The position numbers were made by a program, and so were the translations under genes. Shown in pieces: positions 33,451 to 40,033 of a stretch of DNA of 40,033 nucleotides; the stretch's first letter is position 1; each line of letters begins with the position of its first letter. This DNA is from an uncultured Methylocystaceae bacterium (GTDB taxonomy: Bacteria; Pseudomonadota; Alphaproteobacteria; Rhizobiales; Beijerinckiaceae): positions 1-40,033 of the forward strand of contig CAIQCB010000026.1 of assembly GCA_903870245.1 (NCBI GenBank), read 5' to 3'. The notes under the pieces were generated by a model. The model was not told the origin of the DNA and did no database searches. It worked only from the letters and a program-made list of their open reading frames with translations.

Positions 33451-34549
33451 AAGAACTCTCCACCTTCACACGACTTTTGCCAGTCACCACAAACTGCTTG
33501 AAGTCTTTAACGAGCCTATCTGCCTTTTTTTGGGTCAGACCACGCTTGCAGAAGCGTGTAATTCGCTGGACTTTGTCGGATACCACATTACGTTTGCTGC
33601 AGGTCACGTCGTATCCCCCACCTGCAACTGACGAAACCAAGTATGAATACTCAAAGGTCCCGGACTTGCCTATCTCCCTCCCTGAAGGATCGACCGTCCA
33701 ATGTCCCGGATAGTCCAGCTTCTCGATTGCTCTTCGCATTTCAAGGGCGCTGGAGAAGCGTTTCGATGGATCTGGACCCACGGCTCTCAAGATAACACGC
33801 CGAACTGCATGTGGGATGTGACAGACAAAGTCTTTCGGCTTAAGTAGCTGACCTGACGCGATGTCTTGCTCGAATTGTTGTTGCCCAATCCGCGACCATA
33901 TCGCTTGGAGGTGATCTAGATGAATTAGCAATCTCGCGAGGGTCATTCCGACCTGGAAAATGTCGGAGCCGACACCAATGTTGCCCGTGGCGACAACTTC
34001 TGGCGCACGATGGAGGAGGTATGCATTTGGCGCCGCAACGAGCTCACCGTTCGACGAAACGCCAGTTATTCCGTAATCCGAGAGCATTGCCTGCCCCTGC
34101 GGCCCAATTAGGATATTCCCCGGCTTGATGTCGTTGTGGTAGAAATTCTGTGCATGGAGATATTCCAAACCTTGCAATATATCCCGCGCGATCCGGAGAA
34201 CGGTGGGAAGAGGCAAGTATCCCCCCGGATTTGCCAGCCTCTCGACCGAACCATCTGGCTGGTAATCCATGGCAAGAATTACGACCGAGTCTTCTGCTAT
34301 GGAAACGACATCCGCCTGATGGACATAAACGAGATTGTTGTGCTTGAGTCGGTTACCTATCTGCGCCTCGCGTAGCCGCTCGTGAACGGATACTTGCGGC
34401 TGTAGAATTTTAATCGCATATTCCCGCTTGAGGGTCATGTCGTTAGCGAGCCATACTTCACCGAAGTTACCTGCGCCGATCTTGTTGATCAGCCTGTATT
34501 TATAAAGGTCCATACCGGGAGTGAATGAGGCTGGGACTGGCTGGGTCAA
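33443..34549 (-). CDS. Eukaryotic-like serine/threonine protein kinase
   Basis: 368 residues. Glycine loop IGAGNFGEVW (24-33), K47 (YAIKIL), E61, catalytic HNDIKPGN (138-145), metal-binding DYG (158-160), RAPE (181-184). The essential Lys, Glu, Asp, Asn and Asp are all present, so it should be active; the usual HRD reads HND and DFG reads DYG. The lack of the HRD arginine suggests activity not controlled by activation-loop phosphorylation. The C-terminal ~95 residues, after the kinase fold, form a separate cysteine-containing basic domain with no membrane segment, so the protein is cytoplasmic. It overlaps both neighbouring genes (4 and 8 nt) inside the restriction operon. Confidence 0.93.
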   Translation of the reverse strand: MTQPVPASFTPGMDLYKYRLINKIGAGNFGEVWLANDMTLKREYAIKILQPQVSVHERLREAQIGNRLKHNNLVYVHQADVVSIAEDSVVILAMDYQPDGSVERLANPGGYLPLPTVLRIARDILQGLEYLHAQNFYHNDIKPGNILIGPQGQAMLSDYGITGVSSNGELVAAPNAYLLHRAPEVVATGNIGVGSDIFQVGMTLARLLIHLDHLQAIWSRIGQQQFEQDIASGQLLKPKDFVCHIPHAVRRVILRAVGPDPSKRFSSALEMRRAIEKLDYPGHWTVDPSGREIGKSGTFEYSYLVSSVAGGGYDVTCSKRNVVSDKVQRITRFCKRGLTQKKADRLVKDFKQFVVTGKSRVKVESSCA

Positions 34550-35013
34550 GGGTTACGAAGCCCCCACCATGCTACATTTACAGCGTCCGCGATCTTGGCG
34601 TCCCAGTATTTGTCCGTCTTGCCGACGCGGGTTTCTGCATGATGCTTGGTGTCCTTGCTCGTCGTCGGCATTGATTTGTAAGTCTTCATCTCAACCGGGA
34701 TACCGCGATGCGCACAAGCCAGAACGACAGCGGCGTCGGCATGAGCGGATTTGCGCTTCGCCTTCGTGTCGCTCTGTGTATAATCGTTCTGTTTGATCAT
34801 CACTTTTTCGATGTCAGGATGATTAGTCAAGATCGTTAAGATTTCCTGATAAACCCAGTTCAGCCGCTCGGCATCCGCGTCCTCGGTGATTGATTTGGGG
34901 ACGGACAGCTTATTGTCACTTGCAGCGTTCTCCAGCGTGTATGCATCGCCTTCCTTGGAAACAACCGCATAACGGGGAGCCTTGGGGTCACCTCTAAATC
35001 CAAGAACTTTCAT
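34546..35013 (-). CDS. RNase H/RuvC-like fold protein (tentative)
   Basis: 155 residues. The pattern suggests an RNase H-like fold of the DUF3010/RuvC kind: a first strand pair (MKVLGFRGDPKAPRYAVVSK), an amphipathic helix, a strand IEKVMIKQNDYT, a helix SAHADAAVVLACAHRG, a strand IPVEMKTYKSM, and a C-terminal DAKIADAVNVAWWGL helix with D138 and D143, as in RuvC. The first catalytic aspartate of RuvC is not obvious, so it may be non-nucleolytic. It overlaps the hsdS stop and the kinase start by 4 nt each. The annotation is my own fold guess from the pattern. Confidence 0.55.
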   Translation of the reverse strand: MKVLGFRGDPKAPRYAVVSKEGDAYTLENAASDNKLSVPKSITEDADAERLNWVYQEILTILTNHPDIEKVMIKQNDYTQSDTKAKRKSAHADAAVVLACAHRGIPVEMKTYKSMPTTSKDTKHHAETRVGKTDKYWDAKIADAVNVAWWGLRNP

Positions 35014-36248
35014 CTAACAGCCTTATCAAGTTGAACTCGCCATTCGCCCGTCAACAACTTCTGCATCAGGCCGCGTTTCTGACGGGTCAAAGCGAAGATC
35101 CGCTCATTTTCAAGGGCAAGATCAGCTTCTTGAAAGCTGAAAGTGTATGCTTGCGTTGCCTGCTCGGCGAGGGGCGGAGCGGGTATACACATGTCTCCGA
35201 AGTCGCGAAAGGCAATCTGCTTGCCATCCCGGATACCGAAGATCAGCTTGTCAAGACGGCCGACAAAGCTACGTGACTTGAAGAAATGGCGGTAGTAGTC
35301 CCCGATGAGCTCAGTGCTCGGACGAAGGATTGTATAGGCGGGACTAACCAGTCCGGTAATTGAAGAATATTCGAGGCCACCCTCGAAAGAACGCAGGCTT
35401 ATCACGAAGTCACCGGGACGGACGACCTTGTAGCTTGAGGTGTCGCCGTCTGGCATTGCGACGCGGCGGTCGAGTTCGTCGCGGCGGACGATACCGATGT
35501 CCTGCATCACGGCCAGAAGAGGTAAGTCTGGTCGGGCACGCTCAGAAACAGTTTCGAATATATCCCTGGCCCGGCGCAGCCGACTGTGGCATGCATACTC
35601 TTTCTCAAACAGGCGCTGCCGCGTCGAAGTGATACGCCGGAGCTTAGCCGCCCGCAGCGCCTCCAGCTTCTCGATGGCCTCGTCCCATGCCCGGAGGATT
35701 TCGGCGATCTTGCGCTGTTCAGGGAGTGGGGGGAGTGCGATTTGGAAATCTTTGACGGCATGTATGGAAAACTCAAGCCGGGTCGAACCGACGACCTTAC
35801 TGTCAATTCGTCTTTGCGTTTGATCTGCTTGAAGCTGGAAAGAAAGAAATTCTGCATCACAATTTGATTTCGGACGGATGCGAGCGATCTCCCGCGCTAT
35901 GTTTCCTTCGAAACCAGTTGGGACCAAACCGATATCCCCGATCGTTCCCTTTACAGATATAAGTACGTCGCCGCCTTTCACACGGCTACCAGCGTAGGCC
36001 GCCTCAATTTTGGGTGAGGCACGGTGAAGCTTGGCGTGATTTATTCGCCGGATGTGTTTTATGGGTACGATTGGCACTCCATCCGGGGTGTCGGGCCCTA
36101 TCTGGACGACCCCGTAACGAATCGTAGCAGATGGATCAGTAACATCCTCAAGCCTCACAACTTCCCAGTTGTAGGGCAGTTTTCCAATCTTGGTTTCTTT
36201 ATAGACCGATTGGTGAGATGTCTGCGCATGCGCCTTTTTAAGCATCAC
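35010..36248 (-). CDS. hsdS: Type I restriction specificity subunit, full length
   Basis: 412 residues with two target-recognition domains (about 20-170 and 215-375) and two conserved helical spacers: IALPPLPEQRKIAEILRAWD (about 170-190, then EAIEKLEALRAAKLRR), and IPAPPLAEQATQAYTFSFQE with a C-terminal NERIFALTRQKRGLMQKLLT. It tells HsdM and HsdR which bipartite sequence to bind; the sequence itself cannot be read from the protein. It overlaps the RhuM gene (11 nt) and the RNase H-like gene (4 nt). It is the second S-type gene in the operon. Confidence 0.93.
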   Translation of the reverse strand: MMLKKAHAQTSHQSVYKETKIGKLPYNWEVVRLEDVTDPSATIRYGVVQIGPDTPDGVPIVPIKHIRRINHAKLHRASPKIEAAYAGSRVKGGDVLISVKGTIGDIGLVPTGFEGNIAREIARIRPKSNCDAEFLSFQLQADQTQRRIDSKVVGSTRLEFSIHAVKDFQIALPPLPEQRKIAEILRAWDEAIEKLEALRAAKLRRITSTRQRLFEKEYACHSRLRRARDIFETVSERARPDLPLLAVMQDIGIVRRDELDRRVAMPDGDTSSYKVVRPGDFVISLRSFEGGLEYSSITGLVSPAYTILRPSTELIGDYYRHFFKSRSFVGRLDKLIFGIRDGKQIAFRDFGDMCIPAPPLAEQATQAYTFSFQEADLALENERIFALTRQKRGLMQKLLTGEWRVQLDKAVR

Positions 36249-37254
36249 GCGATCCCTTGTTCCGCTCGTTAGCTACCTTCCCAAACTCCTCCAGTTCGGC
36301 CATGTCGGCTTCGTCCGCCGCCCGCGCCTCGGCGACGCGGCGGTTGGCGTCGAATGTCTCGAAGCGCTCGCTGGCCAGCTTCTGCGCCACATCCATCCGC
36401 AACCGTCCGGCATGGGTCAGCACGTCGCGTTCGTTGAAAGACAAAAAGGCGTCGAGCTTGTCCGACCATTCCGCCATGGTGACGGTCTGGCGGCGTTTGG
36501 CCTGATCCTCGGCGTAATCGAGATACATGACGACGACGCGATTCAACTCCTCGACCTCCTCGGCCCTGAGGTAGTTTTTCGCCGTGCCGACATCGCCCTT
36601 GCGCACGACTGCGCCTTTCCAGCTGGTCAGGCCCATATTGGGGGCAGCGGCATCGCTGCGGCTTTCGATCAGTTCGGCGGCTGTCTTGCCCGTGACCGCC
36701 CAGAGCATCTTGTTCTGCACCTTCCTGAAGAAGGCCTGCGCCTGTTCGGAGGTTTTGTCGTAATCCACGGCGGTGGCGTAGAGATCGCGCACCTTCTGGT
36801 AGAACCGCTTCTCCGAGGCGCGAATATCCCGGATGCGGGCAAGCCACTCGTCGAAATAGTCCCATTGCTCGGCCTGTTTCAGCCGGGCGTCGTCCATGGC
36901 GAAACCCTTGACCAGATATTCGCGCAGGATGGTGGTGGCCCAGCGGCGGAACTGCGCGCCACGCGCCGACCGGACGCGGTAGCCGACGGCGAGGATGACA
37001 TCGAGATTGTATACGTTTGTCCGATAGGCTTTACCGTCTGCCGCAGTTGTCAAGGATTCCTTGACAACTGAATCGGCCGACAGCTCGGCTTCGGATAGCA
37101 AGTTATTGATATGCAGACTGATATTTTGCTTGGAGGTATCGAACAGCTCCGCCATTTCCAGCTGAGTCAGCCAGACGGTCCCGTCCACGGCCCGCAGGCC
37201 GATGGTCGCGGCGCCATCCTCGGTGCTGTAGAGAATCAGCTCCCCTTCAGACAT
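36238..37254 (-). CDS. RhuM family protein (virulence RhuM/Fic-associated)
   Basis: 338 residues. The N-terminus carries the RhuM/Bro-type DNA-binding pattern (TVWLTQLEMAELFDTSKQNI, then SLHINNLL) and the diagnostic YNLDVILAVGYRVRSARGAQ followed by FRRWATTILREYL. The rest is helical. RhuM genes sit between hsdM and hsdS in many type I loci and in Salmonella SPI-3; the activity is unknown. Here it overlaps hsdM by 8 nt and hsdS by 11 nt, so it is made in step with both. Confidence 0.92.
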   Translation of the reverse strand: MSEGELILYSTEDGAATIGLRAVDGTVWLTQLEMAELFDTSKQNISLHINNLLSEAELSADSVVKESLTTAADGKAYRTNVYNLDVILAVGYRVRSARGAQFRRWATTILREYLVKGFAMDDARLKQAEQWDYFDEWLARIRDIRASEKRFYQKVRDLYATAVDYDKTSEQAQAFFRKVQNKMLWAVTGKTAAELIESRSDAAAPNMGLTSWKGAVVRKGDVGTAKNYLRAEEVEELNRVVVMYLDYAEDQAKRRQTVTMAEWSDKLDAFLSFNERDVLTHAGRLRMDVAQKLASERFETFDANRRVAEARAADEADMAELEEFGKVANERNKGSRDA

Positions 37255-38764
37255 CGACGCCCAGCTCCTTCAGGTAACCGGCCATCCTGCCGCGCACCTC
37301 CGTCAGTTCGGCCTCGATGGCGTTGATCTGCTTTTGCAGGGCGGCGATATCGATTTCCTCTTCCGGCTCGAAGGTGTCGACGTAACGGGGAATGTTGAGG
37401 TTGAAGTCGTTTTCCGCGATTTCTTCCGGACTGGCGCGATGAGAGTATTTTTCGACTTCAGTGCGCGCGGCGCAGGTCTCCAGCACTTTCGCGATATGGG
37501 CGTCATCCATCACGTTCTGGGTTTTGCCCGGCGTGAATTCCTTGCTGGCGTCGATGAACAGCACATCGCGGCGAGATTCGTTAGCGCCGCCCTGTTCGCG
37601 CGAGCGGTCGAAGACCAGAATGGCCACCGGAATGCCCGTGGTCGTGAACAGATTTGCCGGCAGACCCACGACCGTATCGAGCAGGTTCTCTTCGATCAGC
37701 GCCTGGCGGATACGTCCTTCGGCCCCGCCCCTGAACAGCACGCCATGCGGAACGATGACGGCCACCCGGCCGCTCTGGCGCTTGGCGATCTCGATCATGT
37801 GGGTGATGAAGCCGTAGTCACCTTTGGACTTCGGCGGGATGCCGCGCCAGAAGCGTTTGAACTGATCCGTATCGGCGTGTTCCGCGCCCCATTTATCGAG
37901 ACTGAACGGCGGATTGGCCACGACAACGTCGAATTTCATGAGTCGGTCGCCCTCGACCAGAGCGGGGCTGTTGAGCGTATCGCACCACTCGATGCGCGCG
38001 GCGTCTCTGGCGTGAAGAAACATGTTCATGCGCGCCAGCGCCCATGTCGCGCCGTTCACTTCCTGTCCGTAAAGCGCGAAATTATCCGAGCCGACTTCTT
38101 CCGCCGCACGGATCAGCAGAGAGCCGGAACCGCAGGCCGGATCGCAAATGGTGTCGCCGGGCTTTGGCGCGGCCAATTTCGCCAGAAGGCGAGAAACGGC
38201 GGCAGGCGTGTAGAATTCACCGGCCTTTTTGCCGGCGTCCGAGGCGAATCTCGAAATCAGATAGATGTAGCATTCGCCGATAATGTCCTCGGTCACACGC
38301 GAGGGACGCAGATCGAGCGCCGGTTTGACGAAGTCCTCCAGCAGATTTTTGAGCCGCCGGTTGCGATCCTTGACGCGGCCGAGATTGGCTTCGGAATTGA
38401 AATCGATATTGCGGAAAACCCCTTCGAGCTTGGCGCGGTTTGCGTCCTCTATCCGCTCAAGGGCTATGTTGATGCGCTCGCCGATATTGGCCTCGTTGCG
38501 GGCCTCGTAAAGATCGTAGAAGCTTGCGCCTTCGGGAAGAACGAAGCGCTCCCGCTCCAGTCGCCGACGGATACGGGTTTCATCTCCGCCATATTGCTTG
38601 CGGTAGGCTTCAAGATGATCCTTCCAGTGATCGGAGATGTATTTCAGGAACAGCATCACAAGGATGTAGTCCTTATACTGTCCAGCATCGACAACGCCCC
38701 TGAAGGTGTCGCACGCCGCCCAGGCTGTTTGATTGACCTGTTGCTGGGTAAGTCGATCGTTCAT
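37247..38764 (-). CDS. hsdM: Type I restriction enzyme M subunit
   Basis: 505 residues. N-terminal HsdM_N helical domain (1-150), then the N6-adenine methyltransferase domain with GEFYTPAAVSRLLAKL, DPACGSG (208-214, SAM binding) and NPPF (284-287, catalytic). The C-terminal coiled-coil (about 460-505, EEEIDIAALQKQINAIEAEL) should contact HsdS. With HsdS it methylates the host's own sites. The start overlaps the half-length S gene by 4 nt. Confidence 0.96.
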   Translation of the reverse strand: MNDRLTQQQVNQTAWAACDTFRGVVDAGQYKDYILVMLFLKYISDHWKDHLEAYRKQYGGDETRIRRRLERERFVLPEGASFYDLYEARNEANIGERINIALERIEDANRAKLEGVFRNIDFNSEANLGRVKDRNRRLKNLLEDFVKPALDLRPSRVTEDIIGECYIYLISRFASDAGKKAGEFYTPAAVSRLLAKLAAPKPGDTICDPACGSGSLLIRAAEEVGSDNFALYGQEVNGATWALARMNMFLHARDAARIEWCDTLNSPALVEGDRLMKFDVVVANPPFSLDKWGAEHADTDQFKRFWRGIPPKSKGDYGFITHMIEIAKRQSGRVAVIVPHGVLFRGGAEGRIRQALIEENLLDTVVGLPANLFTTTGIPVAILVFDRSREQGGANESRRDVLFIDASKEFTPGKTQNVMDDAHIAKVLETCAARTEVEKYSHRASPEEIAENDFNLNIPRYVDTFEPEEEIDIAALQKQINAIEAELTEVRGRMAGYLKELGVDV

Positions 38765-39366
38765 TGGGGCGACCTTTCTTTTCTTGTTTCTGCGCGCAAC
38801 CTGCTGGCCAGTTGCGCAAGGATCTTGCTCGTCAATGTTCTTCGTTTTTCAGCAGCGAGACGGGATAATTCCAACTCCGTTCCGGCCAGCGCATCGATTG
38901 CGACGATTTTATTCTGAGTCTCGATATCCGGGATATCCAGTTCGAGAGAGTCGAGACTGGTGCGCGGAATCATTCGCATATTGGTTCCGCGCGCCGTGCT
39001 GTCGAAATGGCGCTGGGCGGCGGGCTGATTGATGATCCAGGCCAGATATTCGGGAGTCACGACATTGGAGTTTGGACGCAAAATCAGGAGCGGCAAGAAA
39101 GCAAGAGCCGGCTCGCGGAACTCATTCCCCAGCGCCAGCGCGGTAGTGCGGTCGCCGCGCGAGCGGAAGAGCACGTCCCCGGCGCTGACGAAGTATCGAT
39201 CCGCGATACCCTCCAGATGAACCCGCGCGAGACCCTCGGGGGCTGCGAGGCCATTGACGGCAATGTCGCCCAACTGGATGGCGATCACGCCGCCGGCGGG
39301 GGCCGGCTCGAGCCTGCCGCGGGCGGTGTAGCCTGAGTGAATGGCGCATACGTCAACGAGTCGCAT
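38761..39366 (-). CDS. Half-length HsdS-like specificity protein
   Basis: 201 residues, about half of a normal HsdS. One target-recognition domain (about 1-150; VHLEGIADRYFVSAGDVLFR then SRGDRTTALALG, and ARGTNMRMIPRTSLDSLELD) and one conserved spacer (IPDIETQNKIVAIDALAGTE, LELSRLAAEKRR). Such half-S proteins can work as dimers. It is the first gene of the operon, with an AAGGA ribosome binding site and a palindrome just upstream. It is intact, not a broken copy. Confidence 0.85.
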   Translation of the reverse strand: MRLVDVCAIHSGYTARGRLEPAPAGGVIAIQLGDIAVNGLAAPEGLARVHLEGIADRYFVSAGDVLFRSRGDRTTALALGNEFREPALAFLPLLILRPNSNVVTPEYLAWIINQPAAQRHFDSTARGTNMRMIPRTSLDSLELDIPDIETQNKIVAIDALAGTELELSRLAAEKRRTLTSKILAQLASRLRAETRKERSPQ

Positions 39367-39375
39367 AAAAATCCT

Positions 39376-39443
39376 TGTAGATTGCTCTACAGACTATTCT
39401 ATAAATAAGCGAGTGTCAATATAAATCTGTAGATCGTTCTACA
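39376..39443 (-). promoter_or_regulatory. Promoter of the defence operon flanked by twin palindromes
   Basis: TGTAGA-TTGC-TCTACA (39376-39391) and TGTAGA-TCGT-TCTACA (39428-39443) have identical arms, centres 52 bp apart. Between them on the minus strand is TTGACA (39414-39419), a perfect -35 box, and 17 nt further the weaker TAGTCT (39391-39396), so the predicted start point falls in the palindrome next to the gene. A repressor binding both sites could close the promoter. No obvious dedicated regulator gene is adjacent apart from the LysR gene at the window end and RhuM in the operon. Confidence 0.7.
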
Positions 39444-39814
39444 GCATATAATAGCGAAAATGCTGTTTTCTGGTCTTCATGATGCTTTGTGCAAAGAGCG
39501 GCCCGGATACCCAAAAGACCAATCGCTCAAATTCGGAAGGCGTCTGCATCCAAAAACACCGAAATTTTTTGGGTCTTCAGGTTCCGGTCGAACCATCCTC
39601 GAGCGGCGCATCGGCTGTTAATGCGCTTCGATAGCGCCGGGTGATCCTGTCGCCCGGATAAACTTAACCTTCGAGGATGTGCGCCAGCGTACATTCGTCG
39701 GCCGCCAAATTGTTTACATACAGGCAGACCTATTTCAGGTTTCATCACAAAGCCGATTGTCGGCTTACGTTGCGCTTACGGAAACCACCCAATCATGATT
39801 TTCGGAGGAAGGTC
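39444..39814. other. Gene-free stretch with stem-loop cluster before the LysR gene
   Basis: 371 bp. At 39580-39679 several stems cluster: GGTTC-CGGTC-GAACC (39580-39594); an outer CATCCTCGA/TCGAGGATG (39594-39602 with 39671-39679) enclosing GCGCAT/ATGCGC (39606-39611 with 39621-39626) and CCGGG/CCCGG (39637-39641 with 39653-39657). Folded, the outer stem makes a three-way junction. It is not a tRNA (no T or anticodon arm). The open frame at 39527-39748 on the minus strand has no ribosome binding site and is not accepted. The LysR promoter must lie here. Confidence 0.5.
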
Positions 39815-40033
39815 ATGCCAATGATGAATCTCACGTCCATTCAATACGCGCTTGAGGTTTCCAGACAGGGCAGCTTCAACAAGGCAGCGCAAGCGCTCGG
39901 CGTCGACCAATCGGCGGTCAGCCGGCGCGTCAGGGCGTTCGAGGACAGTATCGGCGTCTCGCTTTTCGAGCGGGAAGGCAATCGTATTCGCGAGACAGCG
40001 GCTGGACGCAAATTTCTTCATGACGCGCACCGA
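39815..40033 (+). CDS. LysR-family transcriptional regulator, 5' end only
   Basis: 73 codons are in the window; the gene continues past the right edge. The N-terminus is a LysR winged helix-turn-helix: LTSIQYALEVSRQGSFNKAA, QALGVDQSAVSRRVRAFEDS, then GVSLFEREGNRIRETAAG. The ribosome binding site GGAGGAAGG lies 3 nt before the ATG at 39815; in-frame ATGs follow at codons 3 and 4. Its target is unknown; the twin palindromes 372 bp upstream are inverted repeats but lack the usual T-N11-A LysR box, so a link to them is unproven. Confidence 0.9.
   Translation, partial: MPMMNLTSIQYALEVSRQGSFNKAAQALGVDQSAVSRRVRAFEDSIGVSLFEREGNRIRETAAGRKFLHDAHR

Larger units (their letters stand above)
10924..39400. 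mobile_element. Integrated genomic island at tRNA-Phe (right border not seen)
   Basis: A tyrosine recombinase gene starts 200 bp behind the 3' end of tRNA-Phe. It is followed by genes typical of alphaproteobacterial integrative elements (DUF736, Toprim protein, methyltransferase-helicase, ParB-like, DUF932) and a defence cargo (Lit-like protease, toxin-antitoxin, type I restriction with a kinase cassette). I found no second copy of the tRNA 3' end in the window, so the right border given is only where the defence genes stop; the real border may lie beyond. No conjugation genes are seen, so it may be a mobilisable island or part of a larger element. Confidence 0.65.

Noticed and set aside
37334-38917. 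A 527-codon plus-strand frame opposite hsdM and the half-length S gene
   Set aside because: It crosses two real genes with clear motifs, and its protein has no recognisable domain.
39580-39602. A TGGTTCGACC stretch (minus strand) resembling the T arm of tRNA-Phe, as a possible right attachment site
   Set aside because: Only about ten bases resemble the tRNA and the CCTGGGCACCA end is missing. An attachment repeat should be longer and near-identical.
39527-39748. A 73-codon minus-strand frame before LysR
   Set aside because: No ribosome binding site or family, and it overlaps the stem-loop cluster.
10924-39814. Transposase, insertion sequence, CRISPR array or conjugation (tra/trb) genes on the island
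   Set aside because: I looked for them on both strands and saw none; the direct repeats found are two-copy only and not spaced like a CRISPR array.

Overview
The window looks like chromosome of a GC-rich alphaproteobacterium, most likely Hyphomicrobiales (a Beijerinckiaceae/Methylocystaceae-like relative is my guess from general appearance, not from a search). The support is the cycHJKL-type order of cytochrome c maturation genes, an Omp25-like porin start (signal peptide, then ADLP and a poly-proline stretch), a BTLCP family cysteine proteinase, a zf-CHCC protein and high third-position GC in nearly all genes.

Region 1 (about 1-10.9 kb) is ordinary chromosome: the 5' end of an outer-membrane protein gene, a DUF1622 membrane protein, two small secreted proteins, a DUF937-OmpA fusion, the cytochrome c maturation operon ccmI-ccmE-ccmF-ccmH, a small zinc-finger protein, a FAD-dependent monooxygenase, a transglutaminase-like cysteine proteinase, a small membrane protein, a Sel1-repeat protein and a tRNA-Phe(GAA) with a good promoter.

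Region 2 (about 10.9-28.6 kb) begins right behind the tRNA-Phe with a DUF4102-type tyrosine recombinase and is the backbone of an integrated island. It is mostly minus-strand and reads, in transcription order: DUF932, a ParB-like protein, three small conserved proteins, a 1438-residue methyltransferase-helicase of the strawberry-notch type, a Toprim protein, a DUF2493 protein, two membrane proteins and DUF736. A hotspot at 14.2-16.4 kb carries a FitAB/VapBC-type toxin-antitoxin pair lying between two ~140-bp direct repeats, followed by a Lit-like (peptidase U49) anti-phage protease gene. Several backbone genes have strong hairpins directly before their ribosome binding sites. Two gene-free stretches hold the same stem-in-stem element with different but still paired arms.

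Region 3 (about 28.6-39.4 kb) is a defence module on the minus strand. A half-length HsdS, HsdM, RhuM, a full-length HsdS, an RNase H/RuvC-like protein, a Ser/Thr protein kinase and a DUF3800 protein form one chain of seven genes, each overlapping the next by 4-11 nt. After a 142-bp gap with a hairpin come HsdR and an M48/YgjP-type metallopeptidase, also overlapping. Two identical-arm palindromes (TGTAGA-N4-TCTACA) flank the promoter of the chain. The three-gene kinase cassette embedded inside a type I restriction operon is my main candidate for an undescribed system.

The window ends with a gene-free stretch containing a cluster of stem-loops and the 5' end of a LysR-type regulator. No right-hand attachment site, transposase, CRISPR array or conjugation gene is visible, so the island's right border is not settled.
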